A stretch of DNA of 64,000 nt from assembly GCF_003369915.1 (NCBI RefSeq), contig NC_046673.1, positions 7,052,001-7,116,000 on the forward strand, written 5' to 3'. The notes below the pieces were generated by a model. That model searched no databases, was not told the DNA's origin, and saw only the letters and a list, made by a program, of their open reading frames with translations. Position 1 is the first letter of the stretch; each line of letters begins with the position of its first letter. The position numbers were made by a program, and so were the translations under genes. Source of the stretch: Drosophila miranda (Eukaryota > Arthropoda > Insecta > Diptera > Drosophilidae). Below, one piece after another: positions 32,773 to 44,844 of the stretch.

Positions 32773-35089
32773 CTGAAATATGATAAACGTTTTAAAAACA
32801 AAATTAAATATATATATTAAAATATAACCATGTACGTCTGCTAATCTCTTTATTTATAAGATATACAGCTGAAATTTTTCAAACAGCAGTACCGTTCTTT
32901 ACTGGACTTTTCGATAAAATATACCGTCCGACCCTCAGAAATATACCAAAATATACCGTCTCATTTGAAAAATATACCGTAAATGTACTGACGAATTCAT
33001 GTTCTATTTTACATATTCCTCGTTTTTAAAATTCCGTGGAATATTATTAGCTATACAGCACATTTATCTATGCCCGAATCATTTTATCCGATTAATTAAA
33101 CTATTCTCAACTTGACTGGTTTATTTTAAACACTTGCTTTTATTGAATTTTGCGTAAAAAGAGGTTTTAGCGAAATAAGTCGAACAAAAAACAAGTAGCG
33201 AAATAGGTCAATCAAAACAAACGAAAAAGGAAATTGCTCAATTTTGATATTCCATTGAATAATGCTGACTAACTAAATCTCTCAGCAATGCCCACATAGT
33301 TTTATCCCATTGATGAATAAATTTTCTACAAGATTGGATAGTTTTTAATCCTTGCTTTTATTGTATTTATTGTAAAAACAGGGTTAAACGAAAAAGTTCA
33401 ACAAAAAAAAGAGTCGCAATGTTGCTGGTATTTGAAGACGTGATGCGTGTATAGCCTTTGTACACCCTATTTCGCTAATTTTGTATGAAGATCAAACGTA
33501 ATTTATTTATTCTTTAGACATATTCAAGTACCTTATTAGTATCTTGCATATATTTATGTCGATCCTGATACCTACTGAGCCTTGGAAGACAAACGTATTC
33601 ACAATTCTATAACATTCATTTCCCCCAGGGTATGTGTGCATGGAATTAGCAACATGTTTGTGTATGGAATGGGACTCATTGTTGCTAAAGCGAAACTGCG
33701 GCGAATCGGGTATTGCCAAGCTATATAGATTTTCCCACTTAGCTTTATCGCATAGATAAATACATTTTTTACAAGATTGCTCCTTTTAATTACCTTTATG
33801 TATTTTATTTTGACTAAAATACGGTTTTCAAGGAAATGTTGCCGCAACAGTGTGTATGGAATGGGACTCATTGTTTCTAAGGCGAACTGCGGCGAACTCA
33901 AATTCGATTCAAAAAACGACCAATTCTTTGTTCCGTTGAATAAAACTATCTATATAGAACATTTAGCCATGCCCACTCAATTTTGTACGATTGATGAATC
34001 CATTCTATACATGATTGGCGTATTCGAAATACTTGCATTTATTGGATTTCTATATAGCATTGAAAATTAAATTAATAAATGACAAAAATACCATTTAGCA
34101 CTAAAAAACACCACATGGGAGCGCGGCGAAAACCAGTATTTCTACAGTATGACCCTCAGAACAGCACCGAAATATATGGTCTCATTTGAAAAATATACCG
34201 AGTGGTGCGCGCCAAATCGAACTTTTTTGAATGTGAGCGACAAGGATTTAAATGTTGTCAACCGGGCCTTTATCTATCCCCACATAATTTAATACGATTA
34301 ATGAATCAATTTTCTACTTAACTGGCTTATTTTTAATACTTGCTTTTGTTGGATTTTGCGTAAAAAAAGGTTTTAGCGAGAATGGTCAAACAAATGAAAC
34401 GTAATAAAAAGTAATAAAACGTAAGAGAAAAATCGTTCCCATTGCTCAATTTCTTTATTCCGTTGAATAATTCTGACTAACTAAAACCTTTAGCTCTACC
34501 AACATAATTTTAGGCCATTAATGAATAAATTTTCTACCTGATTGACTACTTTTAAGTACTCCCTTTTATTGTATAGTGTTGAAAACAAGGTTTAAACAAA
34601 AAAGGTCAACAAAAAACAATGGTAACGTGAGTATGGAATGTCACGTCAATCGGAGTTTGGGCATAGGTATACCCTATTTGGTTAATATATGAAGAAACTG
34701 TTTTAAAACGTAATTAGTTAAAAAACTATCTCAGATTGTTATGTTTTAGACATATTAATGCATATGATTAGGGTCTTGTAAATATATCTCGATCCCGATA
34801 CCCATTCTTGGTTTCTGTAAGAAGACCAAAACCTTCAAAATATCGTTGAAATACCTTTTGAACAGAGACTGAATAGTTTTGGCCTATATTGGTGCATAAG
34901 ATGACAAAAATTTTCTCAATTCCATAAAATCCATTTCCCAGGGTATGCAAAATGTTGCTCAATCCGCGCAATGTTGGGGAACAATGCTGCTTGATTTCAC
35001 GGCACATGAGTCTGCCTCATACAAATTGAATGCTGCCAGCAACATAACACGTAAGAAAACGTAAGTGGTTGCGTAATAATTTTTACGTA
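32773..35089. repeat. AT-rich region with degenerate ~192-bp repeats (A3)
   Basis: As in A2. No gene seen. Confidence 0.75.
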
Positions 35090-35433
35090 GCTGGAGCTGG
35101 GGCTGGCATCGACATTGGCCTGCACGCCCATGGACATCTGCCCAGTGCCACGGAAATGGCCATCGGACACATTTACCAGGAGCTCATGGGCATGAATTTC
35201 AATCAGGCCAATATACAGCAGCAGCAGCAGCAACACCACCACCAGCAGCAGCAGCAGCACCACCACCAGCAGCAGCAGCAGCAGGCGGCTCTCCAGCAGC
35301 AGCAGCAGGCGGCTCTGAAGCAGCAGGCGGCTCTGAAGCAGCAGGCGGCTCTCCTCTCCTACGGCCAAAAGGCCGTAACAGCAACTGGCATAGTCCCTGA
35401 CCCACGCGACGTATGTTCTCAAAGCGGTGTTTC
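35090..35433 (+). pseudogene. Orphan Q/H-rich exon fragment (A3)
   Basis: Two HHH blocks and two AALKQQ repeats. The chimeric frame continues to 35629. Confidence 0.85.
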
Positions 35434-35725
35434 GGTTGCACAAAAAAAATTGATTTATGGGAAATTTATTTTATTTATGCGGAGTGGTCTACTAATACAC
35501 GCTGAAGTTTCTCGGAATTACTGCCCGACACAGACTCCTACCACGACAGTGCTGCCCAGTCAGAGGTGTATGTGTGTATCAGTGGATGAACTATTGGCAG
35601 CACTGGTTAATCTTTTTGTGTATTGGTGAACGAAAAATGCCGGCATACACATGCCCACAGAAGTCTTAAAGTGAGACTTCTGCGGATCGAAGAAATATCA
35701 ATCCAATCCATTGCATTTTGCGCAG

Positions 35726-35968
35726 AAGAAGCGATGTCTCACTTTGGGCGACTTTTTCTGTGCTGCCAAATATTTAAGGGAGATAGTTCTCTGCTCTGAG
35801 GCATCTATCATGGAACACGAGTGTGTAGAGGCCGGTGCCGCAAATATTTCGAATATTTCATTGCACTTTGATGATTCTCCATCGCCATTTGCACTTGTTG
35901 GCTTCAAAAACCATAAGCGCCCTCAAATTCATCCACTAATTGCCTGGCAAGCCGCACATTTCGAATAA
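35726..35968 (+). CDS. Conserved short ORF (A3)
   Basis: One replacement (N to K in the FFCAANYL motif), also seen in some B copies, so the change is shared between arrays. Confidence 0.4.
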   Translation, partial: KKRCLTLGDFFCAAKYLREIVLCSEASIMEHECVEAGAANISNISLHFDDSPSPFALVGFKNHKRPQIHPLIAWQAAHFE

Positions 35969-36311
35969 AATATATAAAAATCTACCATTTACCATATTTA
36001 CCTTCTTTTTTCTGTGGAAAAGATTAAGTTTTTGAAAAACAAAGCACTTTATTTTCACTGTAAAAATGGCAAATAGTATTTGCAACGAAAATTCCGCGGA
36101 GTTCAAGTAAAGCTGCTGAAGGTTGAAAAACTTCATTGTTACTATCGATACATCGATGTTTCTTCAACTATCGATGGAAGAAAGAGCGCCAACTGCTTGG
36201 GTTTGATTATTCGTACAATTTTGCTCATGATCCGACATCAAATACCTTAATTTCGATATTCCGTTTAGTATTTTTAAGCATTTTTAAGCATTTTTAACAT
36301 TTATTATAAAA

Positions 36312-36794
36312 TTAATTAACAGACGACTCGGAAATGGCGTAACAGAAGCCCGAGCCAGCTCCGGCCAACTTCACGCGCTGCATCTGGAAATTGATCGAAA
36401 ATTGAATTTAAAGCCAATCCACTGGCAGAAGGGAGATTCTTACACATTCTCTGTACTGTTGTTGCCACAGTTTCCGTGCTCGTTCCAGCCCCAGGTGTAG
36501 ATCTCGCCGGCTGTAGTCCGCAGCAGGCCGTGCTCTGCCCCCATGTGCACGCGAGCAGGCGTCTGGCCGTCGGGCAGTCGGAAGCTCAGTGGCTGGGGCA
36601 CCGCCTGCTGCTCGCTGATCGAGCCCGTGCCCAGCTGTCCGTAGCAGTTGCGGCCCCACATGAGGATCTCGTTGTTGCGGAGCAGCGCCGCATTGTGGGT
36701 CCAGCCGACGGCCAGCTTCCGCACGTCCTCCTCGAAGAGGAAGGCGCTGGACTGGTCTTTTGACCAGAAATGCTGCCCCACCAAACTCAAAGAG
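36312..36794 (-). pseudogene. RCC1-repeat gene, last two exons, frame open (A3)
   Basis: Exons 36794-36446 and 36383-36312. It is the only A copy free of both the stop and the frameshift, with the full MWGRNCYGQLGTG and TTAGEIYTWGWNEHGNCG blades and an intact last exon. Still lacks all upstream exons, so probably non-functional. It has S and K replacements near the exon start. Confidence 0.75.
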
Positions 36795-37464
36795 CTGTCA
36801 AAGTTGAATAAGTTAAAGTAAAAAAAAAACGTAAATACATTTTTTAAAATCTATATGAAGGCGCGGTGGACGTGCCTCAACTGTTAAAGTTGAATGAGTC
36901 GAATCCTCCAGAAATCAGGAAAAACAAACAAATTATGAATATGTACGCAGAAGAATAAACCGTTTGTTTCATCCACGAGATTCGCAATGTACAACTTTCT
37001 AGCTTAAGGATTACACATGCATTTTCTCAATATAAGAACAAAGACCTCCTGATTATAGACGTCCGCCACGACCGTATCTGCGACGGAGGCAACTCCTCCG
37101 CAGCACCTCCGCAACTTTTTGTGAAAATATGTTGAACGAAAAATCGGTAGAACATTTTTTTTTTTCATCGAAAAAACGTGCCATTCGCAATTCATGTTTT
37201 TTTTTTCCCATGTAAATTTAATAAATTTTTAATTGAAAGACATCTGAAGAAGATTCAGTTTAGTCAATAGAAACAGTGCCAGTATTAGGAAAAAAATATA
37301 TACATACATATATGTATGAGAAAACAGCTCTTGTCGGCCTTTTTATAGGAAAAGCAGCCTGCAGTCGGCGCTGCAGCTGCGCAGTAGCGATGGACGCGTC
37401 AAAATGGCGGAACGTGGACTTATCGATAGGTCCCTCATAAATATTTCTCGTTTTTGATATTTCG
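36795..37464. other. Non-coding spacer (A3)
   Basis: Matches 3142-3811; DRE near 37421. No gene seen. Confidence 0.7.
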
Positions 37465-38706
37465 GGTAATGTTACTAGCTAACTAGAACCCTCAGCCTTG
37501 CCCAGAAACTTTAATCCGATTGACGAATCATTTTCCCACAAGACTGGTTCATTTTAAAGCAGCTTCAGCTCTTGAATTTGAATTTTCAATGGTTGGGACC
37601 GGTTGCTACCGATTCATACTCGATTCAAATAGAGCGAAAAAGAGAACCTTAACTGATTTAATGAGAGCGCAAAAAGAGCCAACAACCGTTTCGAAGAAAG
37701 CAATTCGACCATCAATACTATCGATTGGATGCAAGTGGTGTGCGCCAAATAGAAATTGTTTGAAAGTGAATGAGCGAAAAGGATTTAGATCCAATCCATT
37801 GGAATAAATGATTTGAGAGCGGTCACCGCAGGTAGAGTTCAGTATTCTAGGGATGGTTGTTAAATATGTATTGATATATCAATTTTTTGATATATATCGA
37901 CTTATATGTCTGATATTTTTTGGCTGGGCGAACATATTAACATGAATATTTTTCTCAGATTTGGCCGAGTCGATACTATTTTTCTGTTGGCTCAGGACGT
38001 TAGATCAAATATATCCGCGACTTTTGATTCTACTTATCGATGTACAGGAAGCTGCGAACATCGGTACTTTTGTGCGATAGTCTGATAAAATCCGGCGGTT
38101 ACATGCCTTTATTTTGAAAATAACAAGCCGCCCATAAAATTGTATTTATTCAAATAGTAACCACTCAACTTAACCACTGTTCATCATCAGCGATCTTTTC
38201 TTTTTCCCTGAAGAACATGTGTTTGATTCCAACTACACAGAAAGCGACAAAAGTAACGAAACTCCTGGTGCTAAAAAATGAAGCTAGGAAGCCGCAAAGG
38301 TTGCCTTTACAAAGCCAGTGCTGCCAATGCGGGGACAGAAAATATATCGTTTTCGCCGGCTTTGTCAATCGGAATAGGCCAAACATTTGTTCAGATATTG
38401 TCAACAAATCTGGCAATTAATAGTCAGTTCAGTGAGTGTTCTGTGTAAAAATTGTGAAGCTAGAAATAAGTTACAATAAAACGCCTAAGTTCGCCTGTAT
38501 TTTCAGTAGTAATTTCGAACTGCATGGTTCGCAGCCTCCCTGAAAAAATCAACGCGTGCGTGGATTCTGCCGAAGACCAATCCAAAAAGAAGTGAAAAGT
38601 GAACAAATAGCACAGTAATTCGAATTACTTTCTTCAATTAGTGCACATACGTACGTATTTATTGTCTGAAAATCAGAATCAGTGAGAATCCCAATGTTCT
38701 ATCAGA
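37465..38706. other. Leader upstream of cap-binding-like gene (A4)
   Basis: Keeps the ~37-bp piece shared with A3 (near 38551-38590) but has no LINE. No gene seen. Confidence 0.5.
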
Positions 38707-39108
38707 ATGAACGGTCATCATCGCAAGAGAAAGTGGCAAGCTGGGCGCGGTGAGGATCTCACCCCCGACGACCGTAGTGAGTTAATTGCCGAGTTGATGG
38801 CTAAACTAGACGGAGTCAATTTCGTCGCCGACTTTTTCCACATCTGTCGACTGAAACTGCTGATCACCGACTGCCTGCCCGACCACAAGGAGCAGCTGCT
38901 ACGCATTCTCATAGGCTGTGTGACCCGGCCCCCCAGCCCGGCCACAGCTAGCTACGCCAAAATTGTGAGTCTCCTCTGCAACGACTTTGATCTCCTGATG
39001 GTCGACTGCATCCGCGCCCTGATGGTGGTCCACCAGAAGGCACTCATCGATGGCAAGTGGGAGAAGGCGCGCGGCCTGGAGAGCTTCTTCGCCGAGCTAT
39101 GCAAGTGA
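38707..39108 (+). CDS. Cap-binding-protein-80-like MIF4G fragment (A4)
   Basis: Protein identical to A1. Same terminal TGA. Confidence 0.6.
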   Translation: MNGHHRKRKWQAGRGEDLTPDDRSELIAELMAKLDGVNFVADFFHICRLKLLITDCLPDHKEQLLRILIGCVTRPPSPATASYAKIVSLLCNDFDLLMVDCIRALMVVHQKALIDGKWEKARGLESFFAELCK

Positions 39109-39340
39109 CATAGCATAGAAGGGCCCTGGCTATGCAGTTTGATCACTGCACTGCCCCTGTTCGGACACGATACGTAATACATATCAAACTCTCGGTAAAC
39201 AAAACATAGCATATTCAATAACACGACATTAACACACGAGCCTAACACACGAGCCAAATAAACGAAGAATCTAGGCAACGATATTGGTGCACTTTAAGGA
39301 TTTGTTTTAGGTACTACTCGTATTATTATTTATTCAACAG

Positions 39341-39478
39341 AAATTCCCCACCATCCAGCCCCGCAACACACTCGACAATCCGTTTGAAGAACTCAGCGTC
39401 GACCAGCTCGACGATCCGCACATTCCCATTTTGTCATCTTCGCTGCAGCTAACCAGGGGCTCCATGGCCCCCAGGTAG
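39341..39478 (+). pseudogene. Probable second exon of cap-binding-like gene (A4)
   Basis: As A2, with P to T near residue 10 (cgcaacaca). TAG at 39476-39478. Confidence 0.4.
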
Positions 39479-39727
39479 ATGGGCACCTGGAATCACACCA
39501 CACAAAGGATGTGTGGGGAAATTATCCACATGCACATGCCCCTCTGTACTAACATCTTGGCTCACTCAAATTTCACAGTTTTATTTTGAAGAGTGAGAGG
39601 TTTTAGATTGGCTAACGACCCAACAAAATTTTGGATCAAGCTCAAACTGCCATTTGATTATGTTTATTAAACATACGAGTAAAATCTGCGTCCAACAAAG
39701 GGGGGAGGCGGGGGGTGTGCATTAAAG

Positions 39728-40873
39728 CTACTTGAAGAGCAGAGGCAACCTGCAGTGAGGCTCCGTCTGACTGGGATTGTCCGAATAGAGCGACATGGTC
39801 CTAGCGGTGAGATCGAAAATGCCAACGGCAATGGTTTTGACCACCTCATCACAGCTGCCATTCTCGCGCCACACGCAATACATTCCCCCAGAAACATCGC
39901 CCAGCATATGGCGCACATCCTGCTCGCTCGATGGCGGCTTGTAGGTGCCGAGCGCCTGCATTCGCGATACGCTGGAGTCGACCATCAGAGCGTTGGCCTG
40001 ATCCTGGCGTATGCGATCGAATCTAGGATCGAATCGAGAATTACTCAAGCTGCGCTAATGACTACTGGTAGATCTCTGGTACTCACTGATTCACATGGTA
40101 GTTATGATTGCCCAAGGGTATCTCCTTGATGTTCAAAAGCGACTCATTCTTACGGTCTGGCGAAGGCGCCATCTCCACATTATAGAACATCTGGCGGGGA
40201 TCGCTGTGAAATCAAGGAACAAGAAAACTGCAGACTGTTGACCGTTGACCAAAGTCCCTTTGATACTCACGCCAAGAAGGTAAAGTTAATGGAGCAGGCA
40301 TCGGCTGCTCCCACACCTGCGTCCTTGAGCACCCTAAAAGCATCGTCCACATTGCTGGTGGCCAGCAGGGCTCGTGTCAAGAAGTGTCTCGCTAAAAAGC
40401 ATTAAAGCCAACCCTCATTAAAGGTCTCTTATCCCATCGAAAGGGAAATGGGAAGTACACTCACGTGTCTTGCCACTGCGCAACAGCTCCGCACTGATCG
40501 TATTGATGCTGAAGACCAGGCCATGATAATTCTGATTCATGGTGTAGCCGGGCAAGTGTCCGGCATAGCACAGGGACATAAAGTGCTCCTCCTTGACATT
40601 GTATTTGCCCTGCGGCTTGTCGCTGATGATGTGCGCGTCAACAAAATAGTAATGATTGAGGGATTCCGTCAGGGCATCCTCGGTGTGACCCAACAGTCGC
40701 TATAAACGAGACGTTGCACTGTATTAAAGCAATCTTCTGGGGCTCCTCTAGGCTTTACCTACGCAATTCTTTTGGTTGACAATGATTGTGGAGCAGCCAG
40801 TCGGCTGGTTATTGTTGCGCGGCTGTAGCTTCAACGCCTGCGGCAGGATGTCGTCAAGGTGCAGGAGAAAGAG
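39728..40873 (-). pseudogene. t: tan, five 3' exons (A4)
   Basis: Exons 40873-40763, 40699-40465, 40391-40271, 40203-40087, 40022-39728. Frame and splice sites intact. One replacement, F to L, in the SRMQ.GTYKPP segment. Confidence 0.9.
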
Positions 40874-43020
40874 CTGAAATATGATAAACGTTTTAAAAAC
40901 AAAATTAAATATATATATTAAAATATAACCATGTACGTCTGCTAATCTCTTTATTTATAAGATATACAGCTGAAATTTTTCAAACAGCAGTACCGTTCTT
41001 TACTGGACTTTTCGATAAAATATACCGTCCGACCCTCAGAAATATACCAAAATATACCGTCTCATTTGAAAAATATACCGTAAATGTACTGACGAATTCA
41101 TGTTCTATTTTACATATTCCTCGTTTTTAAAATTCCGTGGAATATTACTAGATATATAGCACATTTATCTATGCCCGAATCATTTTATCCGATTAATTAA
41201 ACTATTCTCAACATGACTGGTTTATTTTAAACACTTGCTTTTATTGAATTTTGCGTAAAAAGAGGTTTTAGCGAAATAAGTCGAACAAAAAACAAGTAGC
41301 GAAATAGGTCAATCAAAACAAACGAAAAAGAAAATTTTGCTCAATTTTGATATTCCATTGAATAATGCTGACTAACTAAATCTTTCAGCAATGCCCACAT
41401 AGTTTTATCCCATTGATGAATAAATTTTCTACAAGATTGGATAGTTTTTAATCCTTGCTTTTATTGTATTTATTGTAAAAACAGGGTTAAACGAAAAAGT
41501 TCAACGAAAAAAAGAGTCGCAATGTTGCTGGTATTTGAAGACGTGATGCGTGTATAGCCTTTGTACACCCTATTTCGCTAATTTTGTATGAAGATCAAAC
41601 GTAATTTATTAAGACCTTTTCTCAAATTGTTATTCTTTAGACATATTCAAGAACCTTATTAGTATCTTGCATATATTTATGTCGATCCTGATACCTACTG
41701 AGCCTTGGAAGACAAACGTATTCACAATTCTATAACATTCATTTCCCCCAGGGTATGTGTGCATGGAATTAGCAACATGTTTGTGTATGGAATGGGACTC
41801 ATTGTTGCTAAAGCGAACTGCGGCGAACTCAAATTCGATTCAAAAAACGACCAATTCTTTGTTCCGTTGAATAATACTATCTATATAGAACATTTAGCCA
41901 TGCCCACTAAACTTTGTACGATTGATGAATCCATTCTATACATGATTGGCGTATTCGAAATACTTGCATTTATTGGATTTCTATATAGCATTGAAAATGA
42001 AATTAATAAATGACAAAAATACCATTTAGCACTAAAAAACACCACATGGGAGCGCGGCGAAAACCAGTATTTCTACAGTATGACCCTCAGAACAGCACCG
42101 AAATATATGGTCTCATTTGAAAAATATACCGAGTGGTGCGCGCCAAATCGAACTTTTTTGAATGTGAGCGACAAGGATTTAAATGTTGTCAACCGGGCCT
42201 TTATCTATCCCCACATAATTTAATACGATTAATGAATCAATTTTCTACTTAACTGGCTTATTTTTAATACTTGCTTTTGTTGGATTTTGCGTAAAAAAAG
42301 GTTTTAGCGAGAATGGTCAAACAAATGAAACGTAATAAAAAGTAATAAAACGTAAGAGAAAAATCGTTCCCATTGCTCAATTTCTTTATTCCGTTGAATA
42401 ATTCTGACTAACTAAAACCTTTAGCTCTACCAACATAATTTTAGGCCATTAATGAATAAATTTTCTACCTGATTGACTACTTTTAAGTACTCCCTTTTAT
42501 TGTATAGTGTTGAAAACAAGGTTTAAACAAAAAAGGTCAACAAAAAACAATGGTAACGTGAGTATGGAATGTCACGTCAATCGGAGTTTGGGCATAGGTA
42601 TACCCTATTTGGTTAATATATGAAGAAACTGTTTTAAAACGTAATTAGTTAAAAAACTATCTCAGATTGTTATGTTTTAGACATATTAATGCATATGATT
42701 AGGGTCTTGTAAATATATCTCGATCCCGATACCCATTCTTGGTTTCTGTAAGAAGACCAAAACCTTCAAAATATCGTTGAAATACCTTTTGAACAGAGAC
42801 TGAATAGTTTTGGCCTATATTGGTGCATTAGATGACAAAAATTTTCTCAGTTCCATAAAATCCATTTCCCAGGGTATGCAAAATGTTGCTCAATCCGCGC
42901 AATGTTGGGGAACAATGCTGCTTGATTTCACGGCACATGAGTCTGCCTCATACAAATTGAATGCTGCCAGCAACATAACACGTAAGAAAACGTAAGTGGT
43001 TGCGTAATAATTTTTACGTA
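40874..43020. repeat. AT-rich repeat region with one 192-bp unit deleted (A4)
   Basis: As A1, but after 41781 the tgtgtatggaatgggactca copy runs directly into the continuation of the second copy. Exactly one 192-bp repeat (equivalent of ~16711-16902) is missing. No gene seen. Confidence 0.75.
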
Positions 43021-43449
43021 GCTGGAGCTGGGGCTGGCATCGACATTGGCCTGCACGCCCATGGACATCTGCCCAGTGCCACGGAAATGGCCATCGGACA
43101 CATTTACCAGGAGCTCATGGGCATGAATTTCAATCAGGCCAATATACAGCAGCAGCAGGACCAGCAGCAGCAGCAGCACCACCACCAGCAGCAGCAGCAG
43201 CAGGCGGCTCTCCAGCAGCAGCAGCAGGCGGCTCTGAAGCAGCAGGCGGCTCTCCTCTCCTACGGCCAAAAGGCCGTAACAGCAACTGGCATAGTCCCTG
43301 ACCCACGCGACGTATGTTCTCAAAGCGGTGTTTCTTGCGTATCGTGCCCGTTTGCGTCGCCAGGTCCACTTCTGGGACAACTAGAGGACGGCCAGGACAT
43401 TACACTCCACACCCACAGATTAGATGACATGGAGCGATCGAGTATTTGA
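43021..43449 (+). pseudogene. Q/H-rich exon 3 fragment with normal 3' end (A4/B junction)
   Basis: Left edge is A-type, fused to AT-rich repeats and lacking exons 1-2. The right edge is B-type, with SCVSCPFASPGPLLGQLEDG, then ...HTHRLDDMERSSI and TGA. It marks the boundary of the two arrays. Confidence 0.8.
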
Positions 43450-43456
43450 ACTAGTT

Positions 43457-43790
43457 TTAAAATATTTTGTTTGTTTGTTTTGTCGAGTTTGTTGTCGTCT
43501 CCTCTGGGCTGATGACCGACAGCATAGCAAGGCGTACTCTTAAACAGTCTTCAAAGTTATTTAGTTCTACGACACACACATTGCGGTCCGCCTCAGCAGA
43601 TGGATCCCTGTGCCTGTGCCCAGAATGTCGCGGCTCCGCGCGTACTGGAGTCCGATTCCACACGAGGGCGAGGCATGAGTTCAATATCTTCTTGTTGCTG
43701 CAGAGCGCCTCCCGGCTGCTGGGTTTTTGCAATGATTAAAATGACCTTCATTCCCTGATGACAGACAGTCACTGGAAAACGGTCAAACTG
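43457..43790 (-). pseudogene. Fragment Z: unrecognised coding-like remnant
   Basis: On the minus strand a coding-like stretch (IIAKTQQPGGALQQQ, MPRPRVESDSSTRGAA) ends in one frame near 43600. It seems to continue in another frame with VVELNNFEDCLRVRL, SVISPEETTT and a stop at 43457. I infer a frameshifted 3' end of a gene lying tail-to-tail with the Q/H gene. I recognise no family. Further copies: 46491-46824, 49491-49869, 52428-52761, 55480-55813, 58353-58686 (-), and 58865-59198, 62768-63101 (+). It abuts the RCC1 exon at a perfect inverted repeat. Confidence 0.35.
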
Positions 43791-43792
43791 GT

Positions 43793-44243
43793 CAAAAGAC
43801 CAGTCCAACGCCTTCCTCTTCGAGGAGGACGTGCGGCAGCTGGCCGTCGGCTGGACCCACAATGCGGCGCTGCTCCGCAACAACGAGATCCTCATGTGGG
43901 GCCGCAAGTGCTACGGACAGCTGGGCACGGGCTCGATCAGAGAGCAGCAGGCGGTGCCCCAACCACTGAGCCTCCGACTGCCCGACGGCCAGACGCCTGC
44001 TCGCGTGCACATGGGGGCAGAGCACGGCCTGCTGCGGACTACAGCCGGCGAGATCTACACCTGGGGCTGGAACGAGCACGGAAACTGTGGCAACAACAGT
44101 ACAGAGAATGTGTATGAATCTCCCTTCTGCCAGTGGATTGGCTTTAAATTCAATTTTCGATCAATTTCCAGATGCAGCGCGTGAAGTTGGCCGGAGCTGG
44201 CTCGGGCTTCTGTTACGCCATTTCCGAGTCGTCTGTTAATTAA
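43793..44243 (+). pseudogene. RCC1-repeat gene, last two exons (Ba)
   Basis: Exons 43793-44109 and 44172-44243; frame open through WGWNEHGNCG and the last exon AGSGFCYAISESSVN, TAA. The donor reads gtgtatg instead of gtgtaag. The exon start is replaced by fragment Z, so the gene lacks a 5' end. It has K where A copies have N in MWGRNCYG. Confidence 0.75.
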
Positions 44244-44586
44244 TTTTATAATAAATGTTAAAAATGCTTAAAAATGCTTAAAAATACTAAACGGAATATC
44301 GAAATTAAGGTATTTGATGTCGGATCATGAGCAAAATTGTACGAATAATCAAACCCAAGCAGTTGGCGCTCTTTCTTCCATCGATAGTTGAAGAAACATC
44401 GATGTATCGATAGTAACAATGAAGTTTTTCAACCTTCAGCAGCTTTACTTGAACTCCGCGGAATTTTCGTTGCAAATACTATTTGCCATTTTTACAGTGA
44501 AAATAAAGTGCTTTGTTTTTCAAAAACTTAATCTTTTCCACAGAAAAAAGAAGGTAAATATGGTAAATGGTAGATTTTTATATATT
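44244..44586. promoter_or_regulatory. Spacer with inverted DRE cluster (Ba)
   Basis: Reverse of 2326-2658. TATCGATA at 44405-44412 with two variants from 44379. A 66-residue + frame starts at the ATG at 44419 just after the DRE; it is K/F/L-rich, unrecognised, and I do not call it a gene. Equivalent DREs lie near 47429, 50290, 53375, 56234 and 61245. Confidence 0.5.
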
Positions 44587-44829
44587 TTATTCGAAATGTG
44601 CGGCTTGCCAGGCAATTAGTGGATGAATTTGAGGGCGCTTATGGTTTTTGAAGCCAACAAGTGCAAATGGCGATGGAGAATCATCAAAGTGCAATGAAAT
44701 ATTCGAAATATTTGCGGCACCGGCCTCTACACACTCGTGTTCCATGATAGATGCCTCAGAGCAGAGAACTATCTCCCTTAAATATTTGGCAGCACAGAAA
44801 AAGTCGCCCAAAGTGAGACATCGCTTCTT
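44587..44829 (-). CDS. Conserved short ORF (Ba)
   Basis: Same protein as A3 (K variant), here on the minus strand. Its 5' side faces the Q/H-gene promoter, suggesting an ancestral head-to-head pair. Confidence 0.4.
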   Translation of the reverse strand, partial: KKRCLTLGDFFCAAKYLREIVLCSEASIMEHECVEAGAANISNISLHFDDSPSPFALVGFKNHKRPQIHPLIAWQAAHFE

Positions 44830-44844
44830 CTGCGCAAAATGCAA

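Larger units (their letters stand above)
28593..37464. repeat. Array A unit A3 (with LINE insertion)
   Basis: An 8872-bp unit. Removing the LINE and one target duplication (771 bp) brings it back to about 8.1 kb. Gene order is unchanged. Confidence 0.95.
37465..43318. repeat. Array A unit A4 (truncated at junction with array B)
   Basis: Follows the A order through the orphan Q/H exon. There, instead of the A-type inversion junction, it continues into the normal end of exon 3 and then array B. The switch lies in or near the exon-3 tail, about 43318-43333. Confidence 0.9.
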
